The position numbers and the translations under genes were made by a program. From assembly GCF_027111335.1 (NCBI RefSeq), contig NZ_CP114288.1, positions 3,100,001 through 3,164,000 on the forward strand: 64,000 nt of DNA. The letters run 5' to 3'. Below, one piece after another: positions 17,968 through 26,145 of this stretch. The DNA is from Flavobacterium aquiphilum (GTDB lineage Bacteria > Bacteroidota > Bacteroidia > Flavobacteriales > Flavobacteriaceae). Below the pieces are notes generated by a model that saw only the letters and a program-made list of their open reading frames with translations, was not told where the DNA came from and ran no database searches. The number at the start of each line of letters is the position of its first letter. The stretch's first letter is position 1.

Positions 17968-19161
17968 TTAAAGCTCCTTTATATGCTTAATAATTCGTTC
18001 CAAAGCCTTAATAGCAACATCTTTATCACGATCCTCGGGATGATATGATTTGCTTCGCATCGAATCGTAAGACAGCTCCTTTTTCTGAGGTGTAGAAAGA
18101 TGAGGAACTATAGTTTTAAAAACCATACTCATAGAACGGGATTCCAACAAGCGGGATTCATCACATGCTCTTAGAATAAGAGCGATTTGGTCTATGGATA
18201 AGTTAACTTTAACGCGATCCTGCTCGAAAGTTGAAGCCTGATTGATTTTTTTAAGGTCGCCAATATTTTCAGAAAACTGCATCGTCTTTTCTAAATACAA
18301 AATTTCCTGATGGAACCAGTTGTCAAGTATCGTTTTTAAATTCTGATGGTCCGGATAAAGAATAAAGCTCTGGTGCGACTGCATTTGGTTGAATTCTTTA
18401 TGATGAAAATGGAGGCTGTCGATCCGCTCTGCTTTTGTCTGAAGTGTATTTATTTTCTCCGAAATACTTTTCGTTAAATTATTAACATATTCCCTGCTGT
18501 TAAAATTCATATAAATTAGAAGCCGTTCTAAATCAGTATATAACTTTTCTCCTTTGCTTTCCATTCTTAGCGCTTCCAACTCTTTAACCAATTGTTTTTT
18601 ATAAAAGACTTGCCGAAAAGTAACCTTTTTGTTCTTCTTCGAATTGAAGAAAAAATACAGTTCCCTATAAATAATATCGATAACCCTTTTATCATATCCA
18701 TTATAAACTGGGCTGTTTTTTAACTTATCCAATTTTTGTCTTATTTTCTTTTGTGAGTCTACGTGATATGTTTTGGGTATTCTGGAATCCAAACTCAAAT
18801 ATTTGGTAAACTTGGATTGAACAAAAGTAATCAGTTCATCAACACATGAAATTAAAATAGAGCTAGCTTCCTTTAGGTCTTCATTTTCAAAATTATTCTC
18901 ATCTTTGGTTCCTATTAGATTATCCAAAAGATCTATTAGGGCCGTATGATAATTCTCAAGAAATATCCTAATCTGTTTTTCCTTAGTCAAAGAAAAAACC
19001 TGATTTGTAAATTGGGACTGGATCAGCTTCGTTTCTTGAGCTGCTTTTTCACTTATAGCTTTTAACTGAACCGAACTAATTTGATTAACATCGTTTCTTT
19101 TTGGGTTAAGAGTTAGGGTCACCACTGAATCCAGCCACTCTAAAAGGTAGGTTTGAGTCAT
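17968..19161 (-). CDS. helical protein with an RteC-like C-terminal region
   Basis: A 397-residue, charged, mostly helical protein (ATG at 19161). The last 80 residues (LSIDQIALILRACDESRLLE and a conserved-looking LSYDSMRSKSYHPEDRD) resemble the C-terminal domain of RteC and related proteins of Bacteroidota conjugative elements, where RteC controls excision. The rest, including PKTYHVDSQKKIRQKLDKLK, fits the same loose pattern. Similarity is weak and judged by eye; alternatively an uncharacterised Flavobacterium family. It faces the PLD-like gene across a terminator. Confidence 0.45.
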   Translation of the reverse strand: MTQTYLLEWLDSVVTLTLNPKRNDVNQISSVQLKAISEKAAQETKLIQSQFTNQVFSLTKEKQIRIFLENYHTALIDLLDNLIGTKDENNFENEDLKEASSILISCVDELITFVQSKFTKYLSLDSRIPKTYHVDSQKKIRQKLDKLKNSPVYNGYDKRVIDIIYRELYFFFNSKKNKKVTFRQVFYKKQLVKELEALRMESKGEKLYTDLERLLIYMNFNSREYVNNLTKSISEKINTLQTKAERIDSLHFHHKEFNQMQSHQSFILYPDHQNLKTILDNWFHQEILYLEKTMQFSENIGDLKKINQASTFEQDRVKVNLSIDQIALILRACDESRLLESRSMSMVFKTIVPHLSTPQKKELSYDSMRSKSYHPEDRDKDVAIKALERIIKHIKEL

Positions 19162-19272
19162 GTTTTTTTACTTTTAATTAGTAAATATTTCTCCCGATAA
19201 TAGATTGGGAGCACTCTAAATCAATGCTAACAAGACATCACTAACCCATTCAATACAATTATTTTACGACAT

Positions 19273-20133
19273 TCAATGAAAATTTAATCTTAAACGATAT
19301 TCAGAAGGAGACAGGGATGTATGCCTTTTAAAAAAATTACTAAAAAAAGAAGAATTACTAAACTGCAATTCCTCTGTAATATCCAAAATAGTTAAATGGT
19401 TGTCTTGAAGCAAAACCTTAGCTTCTAACACAATAGACTCTTCTATAAATTGCTTTGCAGTTTTCTCTGCAACTTCCTTAACGGTTTTGGTAAGATGACC
19501 TGGAGTTACATGTAAAGTATCAGAATAGAATTTTACACTATGCTGTTTTCTGCAATTAATTTCTAAAATTTTAAAAAATTCCATGACCAATTTTTCTTTA
19601 CTGGAATGTTTTACAGTGATTTCCCGGGATGACCTTTTATATAAACCAGCCAATTCATAGAGTAAAAGATTAAAACTAAAAAGCAGTATTTCATTTTTAA
19701 AAACATGCTCACTTGACATTTTCACTTTGCCATTCAATAATTTAAACAAATCAATTAATACTATAGCTTCTTTGTTTTTCAACACTATTTTGGTGGAAAA
19801 CCGTGTAATGAAAAAATCAAAATATCCAATATGAGGCCATCTGATCCTATTTTTAAAAGCAAATTCTGAAGTAAATGATAATTGGCTAATTTTTAGTTGA
19901 TCACTTATAACCACAACTTCACATACTAACCGACTTGATATCACAATCATTTCATTTACTGACAAATTGATTTTTTGGTTATTCACTTGTATGCACAAAA
20001 AGCCCGAATTTACAATCAGTATAGAAAAATGATCTGCACCAATTAATTCCCTGAAAGCATTTTTTGATGTAATGCTTTCAAAAATGCAAACTTGTAAACC
20101 CAAATGTTGATATTTTGTTTTTTTGCTTACCAA
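19273..20133 (-). CDS. AraC family transcriptional regulator
   Basis: A 286-residue regulator with an N-terminal cupin-like sensing domain (about 1-150) and a C-terminal double helix-turn-helix (about 180-284): KFYSDTLHVTPGHLTKTVKE for the first and ITEELQFSNSSFFSNFFKRH for the second, followed by SPSEYR. The only start that covers the sensing domain is TTG at 20133; the first in-frame ATG is about 60 codons later and an in-frame TAA stands upstream. Target genes are unknown. Confidence 0.85.
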   Translation of the reverse strand: MVSKKTKYQHLGLQVCIFESITSKNAFRELIGADHFSILIVNSGFLCIQVNNQKINLSVNEMIVISSRLVCEVVVISDQLKISQLSFTSEFAFKNRIRWPHIGYFDFFITRFSTKIVLKNKEAIVLIDLFKLLNGKVKMSSEHVFKNEILLFSFNLLLYELAGLYKRSSREITVKHSSKEKLVMEFFKILEINCRKQHSVKFYSDTLHVTPGHLTKTVKEVAEKTAKQFIEESIVLEAKVLLQDNHLTILDITEELQFSNSSFFSNFFKRHTSLSPSEYRLRLNFH

Positions 20134-20208
20134 GACAATACTCTTTCCAGAATTATAATTTGCAATGAGTTAAACAAACGTTGCTGTTTTGTTCAATCGA
20201 ATTGAAGG

Positions 20209-20457
20209 TTACTTGTCTAATAGTCTTGCCATCAATGAAACAGAAACAAAAAACAAGTTTGAAATAGTGTTCACAAAAAATAGAAATGTAAGACTTCGAC
20301 TAGTAGTACTTTTTATCTTGCCATTTGTGAGGTAGCCAATTATTTCATCATAGGATAATAGATCTATGATGAAATAAAGACCAACTATATTGAAAAGGAT
20401 TAATAACACACTAAATACGCACACTATTTCCTTTTCAATAAATAAAATTCGAAACAT
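20209..20457 (-). CDS. small two-helix membrane protein
   Basis: An 82-residue protein from ATG 20457 (a TTG at 20463 overlaps the upstream stop). Two hydrophobic helices at about 12-36 and 59-76 are joined by a short polar loop (GYLTNGKIKSTTSR). It follows the lipoprotein gene with essentially no gap, implying co-translation. Family unknown. A partner or immunity-like role for the lipoprotein is conceivable only from the pairing. Confidence 0.5.
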   Translation of the reverse strand: MFRILFIEKEIVCVFSVLLILFNIVGLYFIIDLLSYDEIIGYLTNGKIKSTTSRSLTFLFFVNTISNLFFVSVSLMARLLDK

Positions 20458-20459
20458 AA

Positions 20460-21197
20460 TCAATTAGCCCCAAGACTATTTATCATAATTCCTATTATGA
20501 GAGAACATTTAACGGCTTCCGATGAATTCTCGATGGCTCCGCTAACACCTCCTACACGATTACCTACCGAGGAACCCCAATCTTTGTCTTTACGTTCTTC
20601 ATCATAATAAAGGGAATACCTTGTTATGGACGATGTGGTGAGAATAATTCTTTTGTCCTCATCTGTAAATACAACATTATCCATTACAGATGACTCGTAG
20701 GAAATTATCGATTGATAAATCTCTTCGTATGGCACGTTCTCCCATAAAAGCACATCATTCATGAAATTGGAAAGGCTAGTTTTTGCTTCATTTGTCATTG
20801 TGGAATTTGAAATAACTTCTTCCAATTTGGCTTGGGGATTATCAACAATGTCTTGCATTTCCACAAGATTAACAGGTTGACTGGGTTGTGAATTTAAAAG
20901 CGTTAAATCGCCATTCGATGCTGATATAGCTTCAATTTGTTGGTTGATTTCTGCAATCGTAGTATACGTATAATTACCCGTTAAATAAACATCAAGTATC
21001 TCATTGTGTAGTTTACCTGCTAAATCATAAATATTTGCTGGGTTCTCAGGGCTCAAGCTTTGAAGTAAACGTGCTGTCTTTGTTGATTTTTTGTAGTCAA
21101 CTTTAGTATCTGCACTATCAGAACTGTCAATGGTATCAGTAGTGCAAGAGACAATCAGTAATGTTAAAATTACTGACGATTTTGAAATTTTTTTCAT
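20460..21197 (-). CDS. lipoprotein with glycine-rich hydrophobic C terminus
   Basis: A 245-residue protein with a lipoprotein signal (TLLIVSC, lipidated C18), a helical middle and an unusual tail from about 208: WGSSVGNRVGGVSGAIENSS followed by a hydrophobic CSLIIGIMINSLGAN end. The G-x-x-G pattern suggests membrane interaction, as in some bacteriocin-like peptides. It is transcribed divergently from the TPR-AraC regulator, which may control it. Family not recognised. Confidence 0.6.
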   Translation of the reverse strand: MKKISKSSVILTLLIVSCTTDTIDSSDSADTKVDYKKSTKTARLLQSLSPENPANIYDLAGKLHNEILDVYLTGNYTYTTIAEINQQIEAISASNGDLTLLNSQPSQPVNLVEMQDIVDNPQAKLEEVISNSTMTNEAKTSLSNFMNDVLLWENVPYEEIYQSIISYESSVMDNVVFTDEDKRIILTTSSITRYSLYYDEERKDKDWGSSVGNRVGGVSGAIENSSEAVKCSLIIGIMINSLGAN

Positions 21198-21548
21198 GAT
21201 TAAAATGTGTTAAATGTGATCGGCTATTTTTGTAGCCAATTCATTTCACCCGGGTAAGCAGAACTTTAATTTAGCACGATGCCAAACTTTTTGCTTTTGA
21301 ATTCGAGACAAATCTAGAAGTACAATTTTGGCTTTGCAACACATTATATTTCGATTTTTGAAAATAACACTATTGATTTTCGGAAAATCCACACATATCC
21401 ATTTGTCAAAAACTCACTGATTTTTAATTATTTACATTATATTTGACGGATTTTTTTTAAAATAAATTGTAGACTATTTTTATACGACTAATACTGCCCC
21501 AAAAACCACGGTTTTATAAAAAACAATGCCCCATTTTTAACTTAACCT
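21198..21548. promoter_or_regulatory. divergent promoter region (lipoprotein / TPR-AraC regulator)
   Basis: 351 bases with no gene. On the minus strand TAGATTTG (complement of 21309-21316) is an exact -7 box, which would give the lipoprotein mRNA a leader of about 105 bases. That leader holds a small hairpin GGCTA/TAGCC (21222-21237). No strong -33 box is visible. Confidence 0.4.
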
Positions 21549-23222
21549 ATGATTAAAAAGTATCTCTTAGTAACTGTCCTATGTGTAGGACATTCTGTTT
21601 TTGCACAGGAAAGTACCTTTAGAATTCCAGATACTCTTCGAGGCAAGGATTATGAATATCTCTTTGACCGGATAGAGGAATCGGAAAATTTTGTTTCTAA
21701 ACAATCACTATATCTTAAATCTTTTTTATCTAAAGCCAAATCAGAGAAAAACTGGAAAGAGATTGTAAATGGTTATAAAAATCATGTTCATCATTCACCA
21801 GAAAATTTAAAACTGGTATATGCTGACAGCATGATCTATATAGCTAAACAATCGAAGGACAATGCCTTAATCGGTTCAGCCTATCTTTCAAAGGGAATTG
21901 TATATTATACCCTGAAAAAACATAATTACGCTTTAGACAATTACCTTATAGCCAATAGTTATATTTCCAAAACCCATGACAAGTATTTAATCTATAAGGT
22001 AAAATACAACATTGCCAATATAAAATACTATTTAAGACTTTACGATGAGGCGATTTCCTTGTTTAGGGAATGTATACAATTTTTTAAAGAAAAAAATGTG
22101 CAAGGCTATTTAAATTCTCTTCACTCGCTTGGCTTGTGTTACAACCAAGTTGGAAATTATGGATTGTGTACAGAAACTAACGAAAAGGGGATTTTAGAAG
22201 GAAAAAGATTGGGCAATAATGAAATGGAAGCTTATTTCATCCACTCGGAAGGTATTAACCAGTATTTCAAAAACAATTATGCTTCTGCCATTAAGAAAAT
22301 CACCTATTCTCTTCCTTCCATACGTAGAAACAAAGACTTCGGAAATGAAGCCGTTGGCTACTTCTATATAGGAAAGAGCTATTGGAACCTTAAGAAACCT
22401 GAAATTGCACTACCCTATTTCAAGAAAGTTGATAAAATTTTTAGTGACAAAGAATACATTCGTCCTGATCTCCTTGAGAATTATCAATTATTAGTGCACT
22501 ATTATAAACAGAAAAATGATCTAAAAAGTCAGCTTTTTTACATTAATAAATACATAAAAGCAGACAGTCTTTTGGATACCAAATATCAATATCTTACCGG
22601 TAAAATCCATAAAAAATTTGACACGGGTGAAATATTACTTCAGAAAGAAAATATTGAAAAGTTATTTGAAAAAAGAAAACATAATGACTTGATTTTTGCA
22701 TCTGTCATCACCATTTTATTTTTATCCCTATCATTTTTGGCTTACAGATACTTCAAGAACAAGAAGATGTACAGACAAAAGTTTGAAGAACTCATGGAGA
22801 AAAGTGCGATAAACACTAAAACCGAACCCAAAAACGCAAGCAAGGGAATAGAAGATATCAATCAAGACACTGTTGTTACTCTCTTGAAACAACTGGAAAA
22901 GTTTGAAAACAGCAAAAAATTTCTCGAAAAAGATCTGACCGCATCAAAACTCAGTGCCACATTTGATTCGAATGTAAATTATCTTTCTAAAATAATTTAC
23001 CATTACCGTGGGAAGAAATTTGTGGAATACATTAATGACCTGAAGATTGATTATATCATTTCACTATTGAAAACGGATAAAAAAATCAGGAAATATTCAA
23101 ACAAAGCTCTAGCGGAAGAAGCTGGCTTTAGCAGGACACAACGCTTTGCAAATGCATTTTATTCCAGAACAGGAATGCCTACCTCCTACTTTATAGAAGA
23201 ACTAATAAAAGAGCAACCCTAA
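21549..23222 (+). CDS. TPR-repeat membrane regulator with AraC-type DNA-binding domain
   Basis: A 557-residue protein: signal peptide (1-19, ending HSVFA), periplasmic TPR repeats (about 90-330; SLHSLGLCYNQVGNYGLCTE is one unit), a membrane helix at about 378-397 (LIFASVITILFLSLSFLAYR), a linker coiled coil and a C-terminal AraC-like helix-turn-helix (about 455-552, with LAEEAGFSRTQRFANAFYSR). This is a common Flavobacteriaceae one-component design in which periplasmic TPRs sense a signal and the cytoplasmic domain binds DNA. Its divergent neighbour lipoprotein is the obvious candidate target. Confidence 0.85.
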   Translation: MIKKYLLVTVLCVGHSVFAQESTFRIPDTLRGKDYEYLFDRIEESENFVSKQSLYLKSFLSKAKSEKNWKEIVNGYKNHVHHSPENLKLVYADSMIYIAKQSKDNALIGSAYLSKGIVYYTLKKHNYALDNYLIANSYISKTHDKYLIYKVKYNIANIKYYLRLYDEAISLFRECIQFFKEKNVQGYLNSLHSLGLCYNQVGNYGLCTETNEKGILEGKRLGNNEMEAYFIHSEGINQYFKNNYASAIKKITYSLPSIRRNKDFGNEAVGYFYIGKSYWNLKKPEIALPYFKKVDKIFSDKEYIRPDLLENYQLLVHYYKQKNDLKSQLFYINKYIKADSLLDTKYQYLTGKIHKKFDTGEILLQKENIEKLFEKRKHNDLIFASVITILFLSLSFLAYRYFKNKKMYRQKFEELMEKSAINTKTEPKNASKGIEDINQDTVVTLLKQLEKFENSKKFLEKDLTASKLSATFDSNVNYLSKIIYHYRGKKFVEYINDLKIDYIISLLKTDKKIRKYSNKALAEEAGFSRTQRFANAFYSRTGMPTSYFIEELIKEQP

Positions 23223-23358
23223 ATGTATTAACTGTTTACAAAAAAAAGAATGACTTTGATAAGGCAGAGAATTTAATTTATATCAATTTTAACAACAAAT
23301 TATCCCTATCCTATCAGTAAACTTCTATTTTTTCGGGCTAATTTAATACAATATTCTT

Positions 23359-23535
23359 ATGACAGATTTAGTTGCAAAAATCAACACAGAATTCGAAACA
23401 TTTAAGACAGAATCTGATTCACTTGTTGAAAAAGGTGTAAAAGCTGCCGGAGCAAGAGCCCGTAAATCAACTTTGGAAATAGAAAAACTTTTAAAAGAGT
23501 TTAGAAAAGTTTCAATTGAAGAATCTAAAAAATAA
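23359..23535 (+). CDS. histone H1-like small protein
   Basis: A 58-residue protein, MTDLVAKINTEFETFKTESD and then KGVKAAGARARKSTLEIEKL, matching the small histone H1/Hc1-like family conserved in Flavobacteriia, thought to bind and compact DNA. All-helical and basic in the second half. A terminator follows 22 bases after the stop, so it is a single-gene unit. Confidence 0.85.
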   Translation: MTDLVAKINTEFETFKTESDSLVEKGVKAAGARARKSTLEIEKLLKEFRKVSIEESKK

Positions 23536-23557
23536 TTTCATTTTTACTTTAACTATT

Positions 23558-23588
23558 AATCCTTTCAGAGTATTGAAAGGATTTTTTT
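23558..23588 (+). terminator. terminator of the histone H1-like gene
   Basis: AATCCTTTCA pairs with TGAAAGGATT around a 6-base loop, followed by a T run (ATTTTTTTGT). Confidence 0.85.
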
Positions 23589-23816
23589 GTCTATTTCTCA
23601 AAGAAATCTTTTTAAAATACGGTCTGACTTTTCTTCGAAAATTCAAAATAAAAATGCTTGTTATTTTAACGCTTTCTGTATTTCCGTATCTGTTGCACTA
23701 AAGAGTTTTGCGGTCTTGTGTGAAACAAAGTACAGTATCTGCATTTTGTTTCTGAACGTAATGCAACTCCCATTACTCCTTTGTATTTATTGGGAATAAA
23801 GGATTCTCCGAGTTGA
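23589..23816 (-). pseudogene. decayed AhpD / carboxymuconolactone decarboxylase-like gene
   Basis: Translation of the minus strand gives VALRSETKCRYCTLFHT, which contains the CxxCxxxH active-site motif of AhpD-like peroxidases. One frame further on, AKLFSATDTEIQKALK matches what normally follows the motif, so a frameshift lies between the two. Stops interrupt the rest and no start is visible. It is a relic of a once about 110-residue protein, immediately downstream of the hybrid kinase on the same strand. Confidence 0.55.
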
Positions 23817-23819
23817 ACA

Positions 23820-25328
23820 CTATGTTTTGTTGCTTTGAACCAATTCTATTATCATTTTATATAATTCACTAGATTCAAATGGCTTGGACAGATATTTGTC
23901 TATTCCTAAGGAAATACAGGCGTCAATATCAGAACCAGTTACTACAGCTGTTAATGCTATAATAGGAATATTTTTTTTTTCAACATCTTCTAAATTACGG
24001 ATAACAGATGTGGCTTCAAACCCATTCATTTCCGGCATCATTAAATCCATTAGGATAATATCAAACCTTTCATTCTTAAGTGCTTCTATTGCTAATTTTC
24101 CATTGGCAACAATTGTACAGTCAAAATTAAATTTTTTCAAAACTGTTCGCATCAAAAGTTGATTGATATGATTGTCTTCAGCTACAAGCACTTTGACTTT
24201 ATCATCATTAGCCAAAATTGTTTCTTGATTATTACTAATAACTGGTTGAAAAACAAATGGATCAGAAGTAGATTTCAGAAGAGGAATAATCGTAGTGAAT
24301 TTGGAACCTGTACCGAGTTTACTCTTGACATGTATTTCGCCATTCATAATAGTAATAATTTTCTTTATCACGGCTAACCCCAATCCTGTCCCTCCGTATT
24401 TTCTACTGGTATCATTACTAACTTGAATAAAAGGATTGAAAATAGAATTAATTTTGTCGGATGGTATTCCAATCCCTGTATCTTTTACTGAGATCTCTAC
24501 AAAATGATAACCATTTTCTTCTCTATCAAGTCGAATTTTTAGTTCCACCTTTCCTTTTAAATGATTAAATTTAAAAGCATTACTGACCAAATTGAATAAT
24601 ATCTGAGAGATCCGAATCGAATCACCAATAAAGACCGCAGGAACATTTTTATCAATTGAGACATTAAAATCGATTTCTTTTTCCCTCATTTGAATTGAAA
24701 AAGTATCGTAGATAAACTGCGCTAGTCCACGCAAATTAAACGGTTCTTGACGGAGTGTAATTTGTCCGGATTCTATTTTTAATAAGTCTAAAATATCGTT
24801 TATAATAACCAGGAGGATATCTCCGGAGATTTTGATCGAATCCAATTGCTTTTTAGCTTCGCTATCTAAAGAAGTATTTTTCAACAATAGATCGGTAAAT
24901 CCCAAAATTCCGTTAAGCGGTGTGCGAATTTCATGACTCATATTTGACATGAATTCATCTTTTACCCTTACCAATTGATTAGAACGTTCTTTTTCTTCAA
25001 CTAATTTTTTATTGATTACTTCCAACAAATTTTTGGAAACCATTACAGCTTTTAGTTCTTCGATATAGGTATTAAACCCCATACAAAAAACATCTAATTC
25101 GTCTTGTGCATCAGAAATTGGGAGTTTATGGAAAAAATCACCTGCATAACAATTTGAAATATGATCAATGATAAGATCAGTCCTATTCTTTTTGGACTCC
25201 ATTTTTTCTGATAAAAATAGTAATTCCTTGTAAACATCATCCAAACGACCACCATTCGTGATTTGTACATGAAATTCATCTGCATTGATTGAACGAACCA
25301 GAGCTAATATTTCTTTCAGTTTAGTCAT
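23820..25328 (-). CDS. soluble hybrid sensor histidine kinase / response regulator
   Basis: A 502-residue protein without a membrane helix. An N-terminal region of about 115 residues of unknown fold ends in a coiled coil. The HisKA domain has MSHEIRTPLNG (H132), the ATPase domain carries the N box (NLVSNAFKF), DTGIGIP and GGTGLGL, and a receiver domain (about 378-500) has phospho-acceptor D428 (LMDLMMPEMNG) and the KPF lysine. It can phosphorylate its own receiver and would need a partner to pass the phosphate on; none is adjacent. A likely -7 box stands at 25473-25480. It sits downstream of the STAS-like and oxoamine synthase genes. Confidence 0.92.
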   Translation of the reverse strand: MTKLKEILALVRSINADEFHVQITNGGRLDDVYKELLFLSEKMESKKNRTDLIIDHISNCYAGDFFHKLPISDAQDELDVFCMGFNTYIEELKAVMVSKNLLEVINKKLVEEKERSNQLVRVKDEFMSNMSHEIRTPLNGILGFTDLLLKNTSLDSEAKKQLDSIKISGDILLVIINDILDLLKIESGQITLRQEPFNLRGLAQFIYDTFSIQMREKEIDFNVSIDKNVPAVFIGDSIRISQILFNLVSNAFKFNHLKGKVELKIRLDREENGYHFVEISVKDTGIGIPSDKINSIFNPFIQVSNDTSRKYGGTGLGLAVIKKIITIMNGEIHVKSKLGTGSKFTTIIPLLKSTSDPFVFQPVISNNQETILANDDKVKVLVAEDNHINQLLMRTVLKKFNFDCTIVANGKLAIEALKNERFDIILMDLMMPEMNGFEATSVIRNLEDVEKKNIPIIALTAVVTGSDIDACISLGIDKYLSKPFESSELYKMIIELVQSNKT

Positions 25329-25733
25329 CTAATAGTTTTATACTTAGTTTTTCTGATAATCAAACTCAATTACATCAATATTTATGACATTCCTTTTTAA
25401 AGAAACTATTGGCTTTTTACACCATGAAAAACAACAATGAATTTTGTCAGATAAAAATTCACATTAGTAATTCAAACCTATAACAATTCTAATTTTAACA
25501 ATAATAAGTCAATCTTCAAAGTAATATTACATTTCTAAAATCATGATACAAATATTACTATTCCTTATTCTAAATATCGATCCTTAATGCATTATCATTT
25601 TTTCTTCTCGACAATCAACATACTCGATAATTTTAATCAACGATAAAGATTCCTAATTATTGATCAAAATTTAATTCATGTATTTTTTATTACTTCATGA
25701 CAAATTTTGATTTTTCGTCTCCTTTATCCTGGC
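25329..25733. other. 405-base intergenic region upstream of the hybrid kinase
   Basis: Very AT-rich, no gene. The minus strand has TAGGTTTG (complement of 25473-25480), an exact -7 box, about 145 bases before the kinase start, so the kinase probably has its own promoter in addition to any read-through from upstream. Confidence 0.4.
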
Positions 25734-26111
25734 CTATTCTTTACTCAATCCATTTAGCCAATTAACTGCATCCTTTTTATTGGTAAACCCTTTTAAAGGA
25801 ACAATAGGATTTTTCAATATCATGAATGTGTTCAGAATGAATTTTGTTACATGAGAATTTAATAGAATTGCACAACCATATAAATACTCTTGCCCTTTTT
25901 TTTCGGCATAATCACGTGCATGTATATCATAGGATCTAATTCCATTAAAATCATAACACCAGTATTGCTTTTTACCTCCTGATATTTGATGTCTTAGATT
26001 GATTATTTCTTTGATATTTTCAAGTGTTCCTTCTGTAGGTCTTTTAAATTGAGAATATAAAATATCGTTTTCAAACCAAAATTTAATAAATTCATTTTCT
26101 AATTTGTTCAT
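25734..26111 (-). CDS. STAS/SpoIIAA-like protein (DUF7793 type)
   Basis: A 125-residue soluble protein from ATG 26111 (TTG at 26117 is possible). The beta-alpha pattern, the central YWCYDFNGIRSYDIHARDYA and the end GFTNKKDAVNWLNGL match small SpoIIAA/STAS-like proteins frequent in Flavobacteriaceae. Such domains often act as phosphorylation-dependent switches or bind lipids. It lies 34 bases after the oxoamine synthase-GNAT gene and before the hybrid kinase, so a signalling role with these is plausible. Confidence 0.65.
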   Translation of the reverse strand: MNKLENEFIKFWFENDILYSQFKRPTEGTLENIKEIINLRHQISGGKKQYWCYDFNGIRSYDIHARDYAEKKGQEYLYGCAILLNSHVTKFILNTFMILKNPIVPLKGFTNKKDAVNWLNGLSKE

Positions 26112-26145
26112 AATCAATATTTATTGTTTTTAACGTATCTTATTG

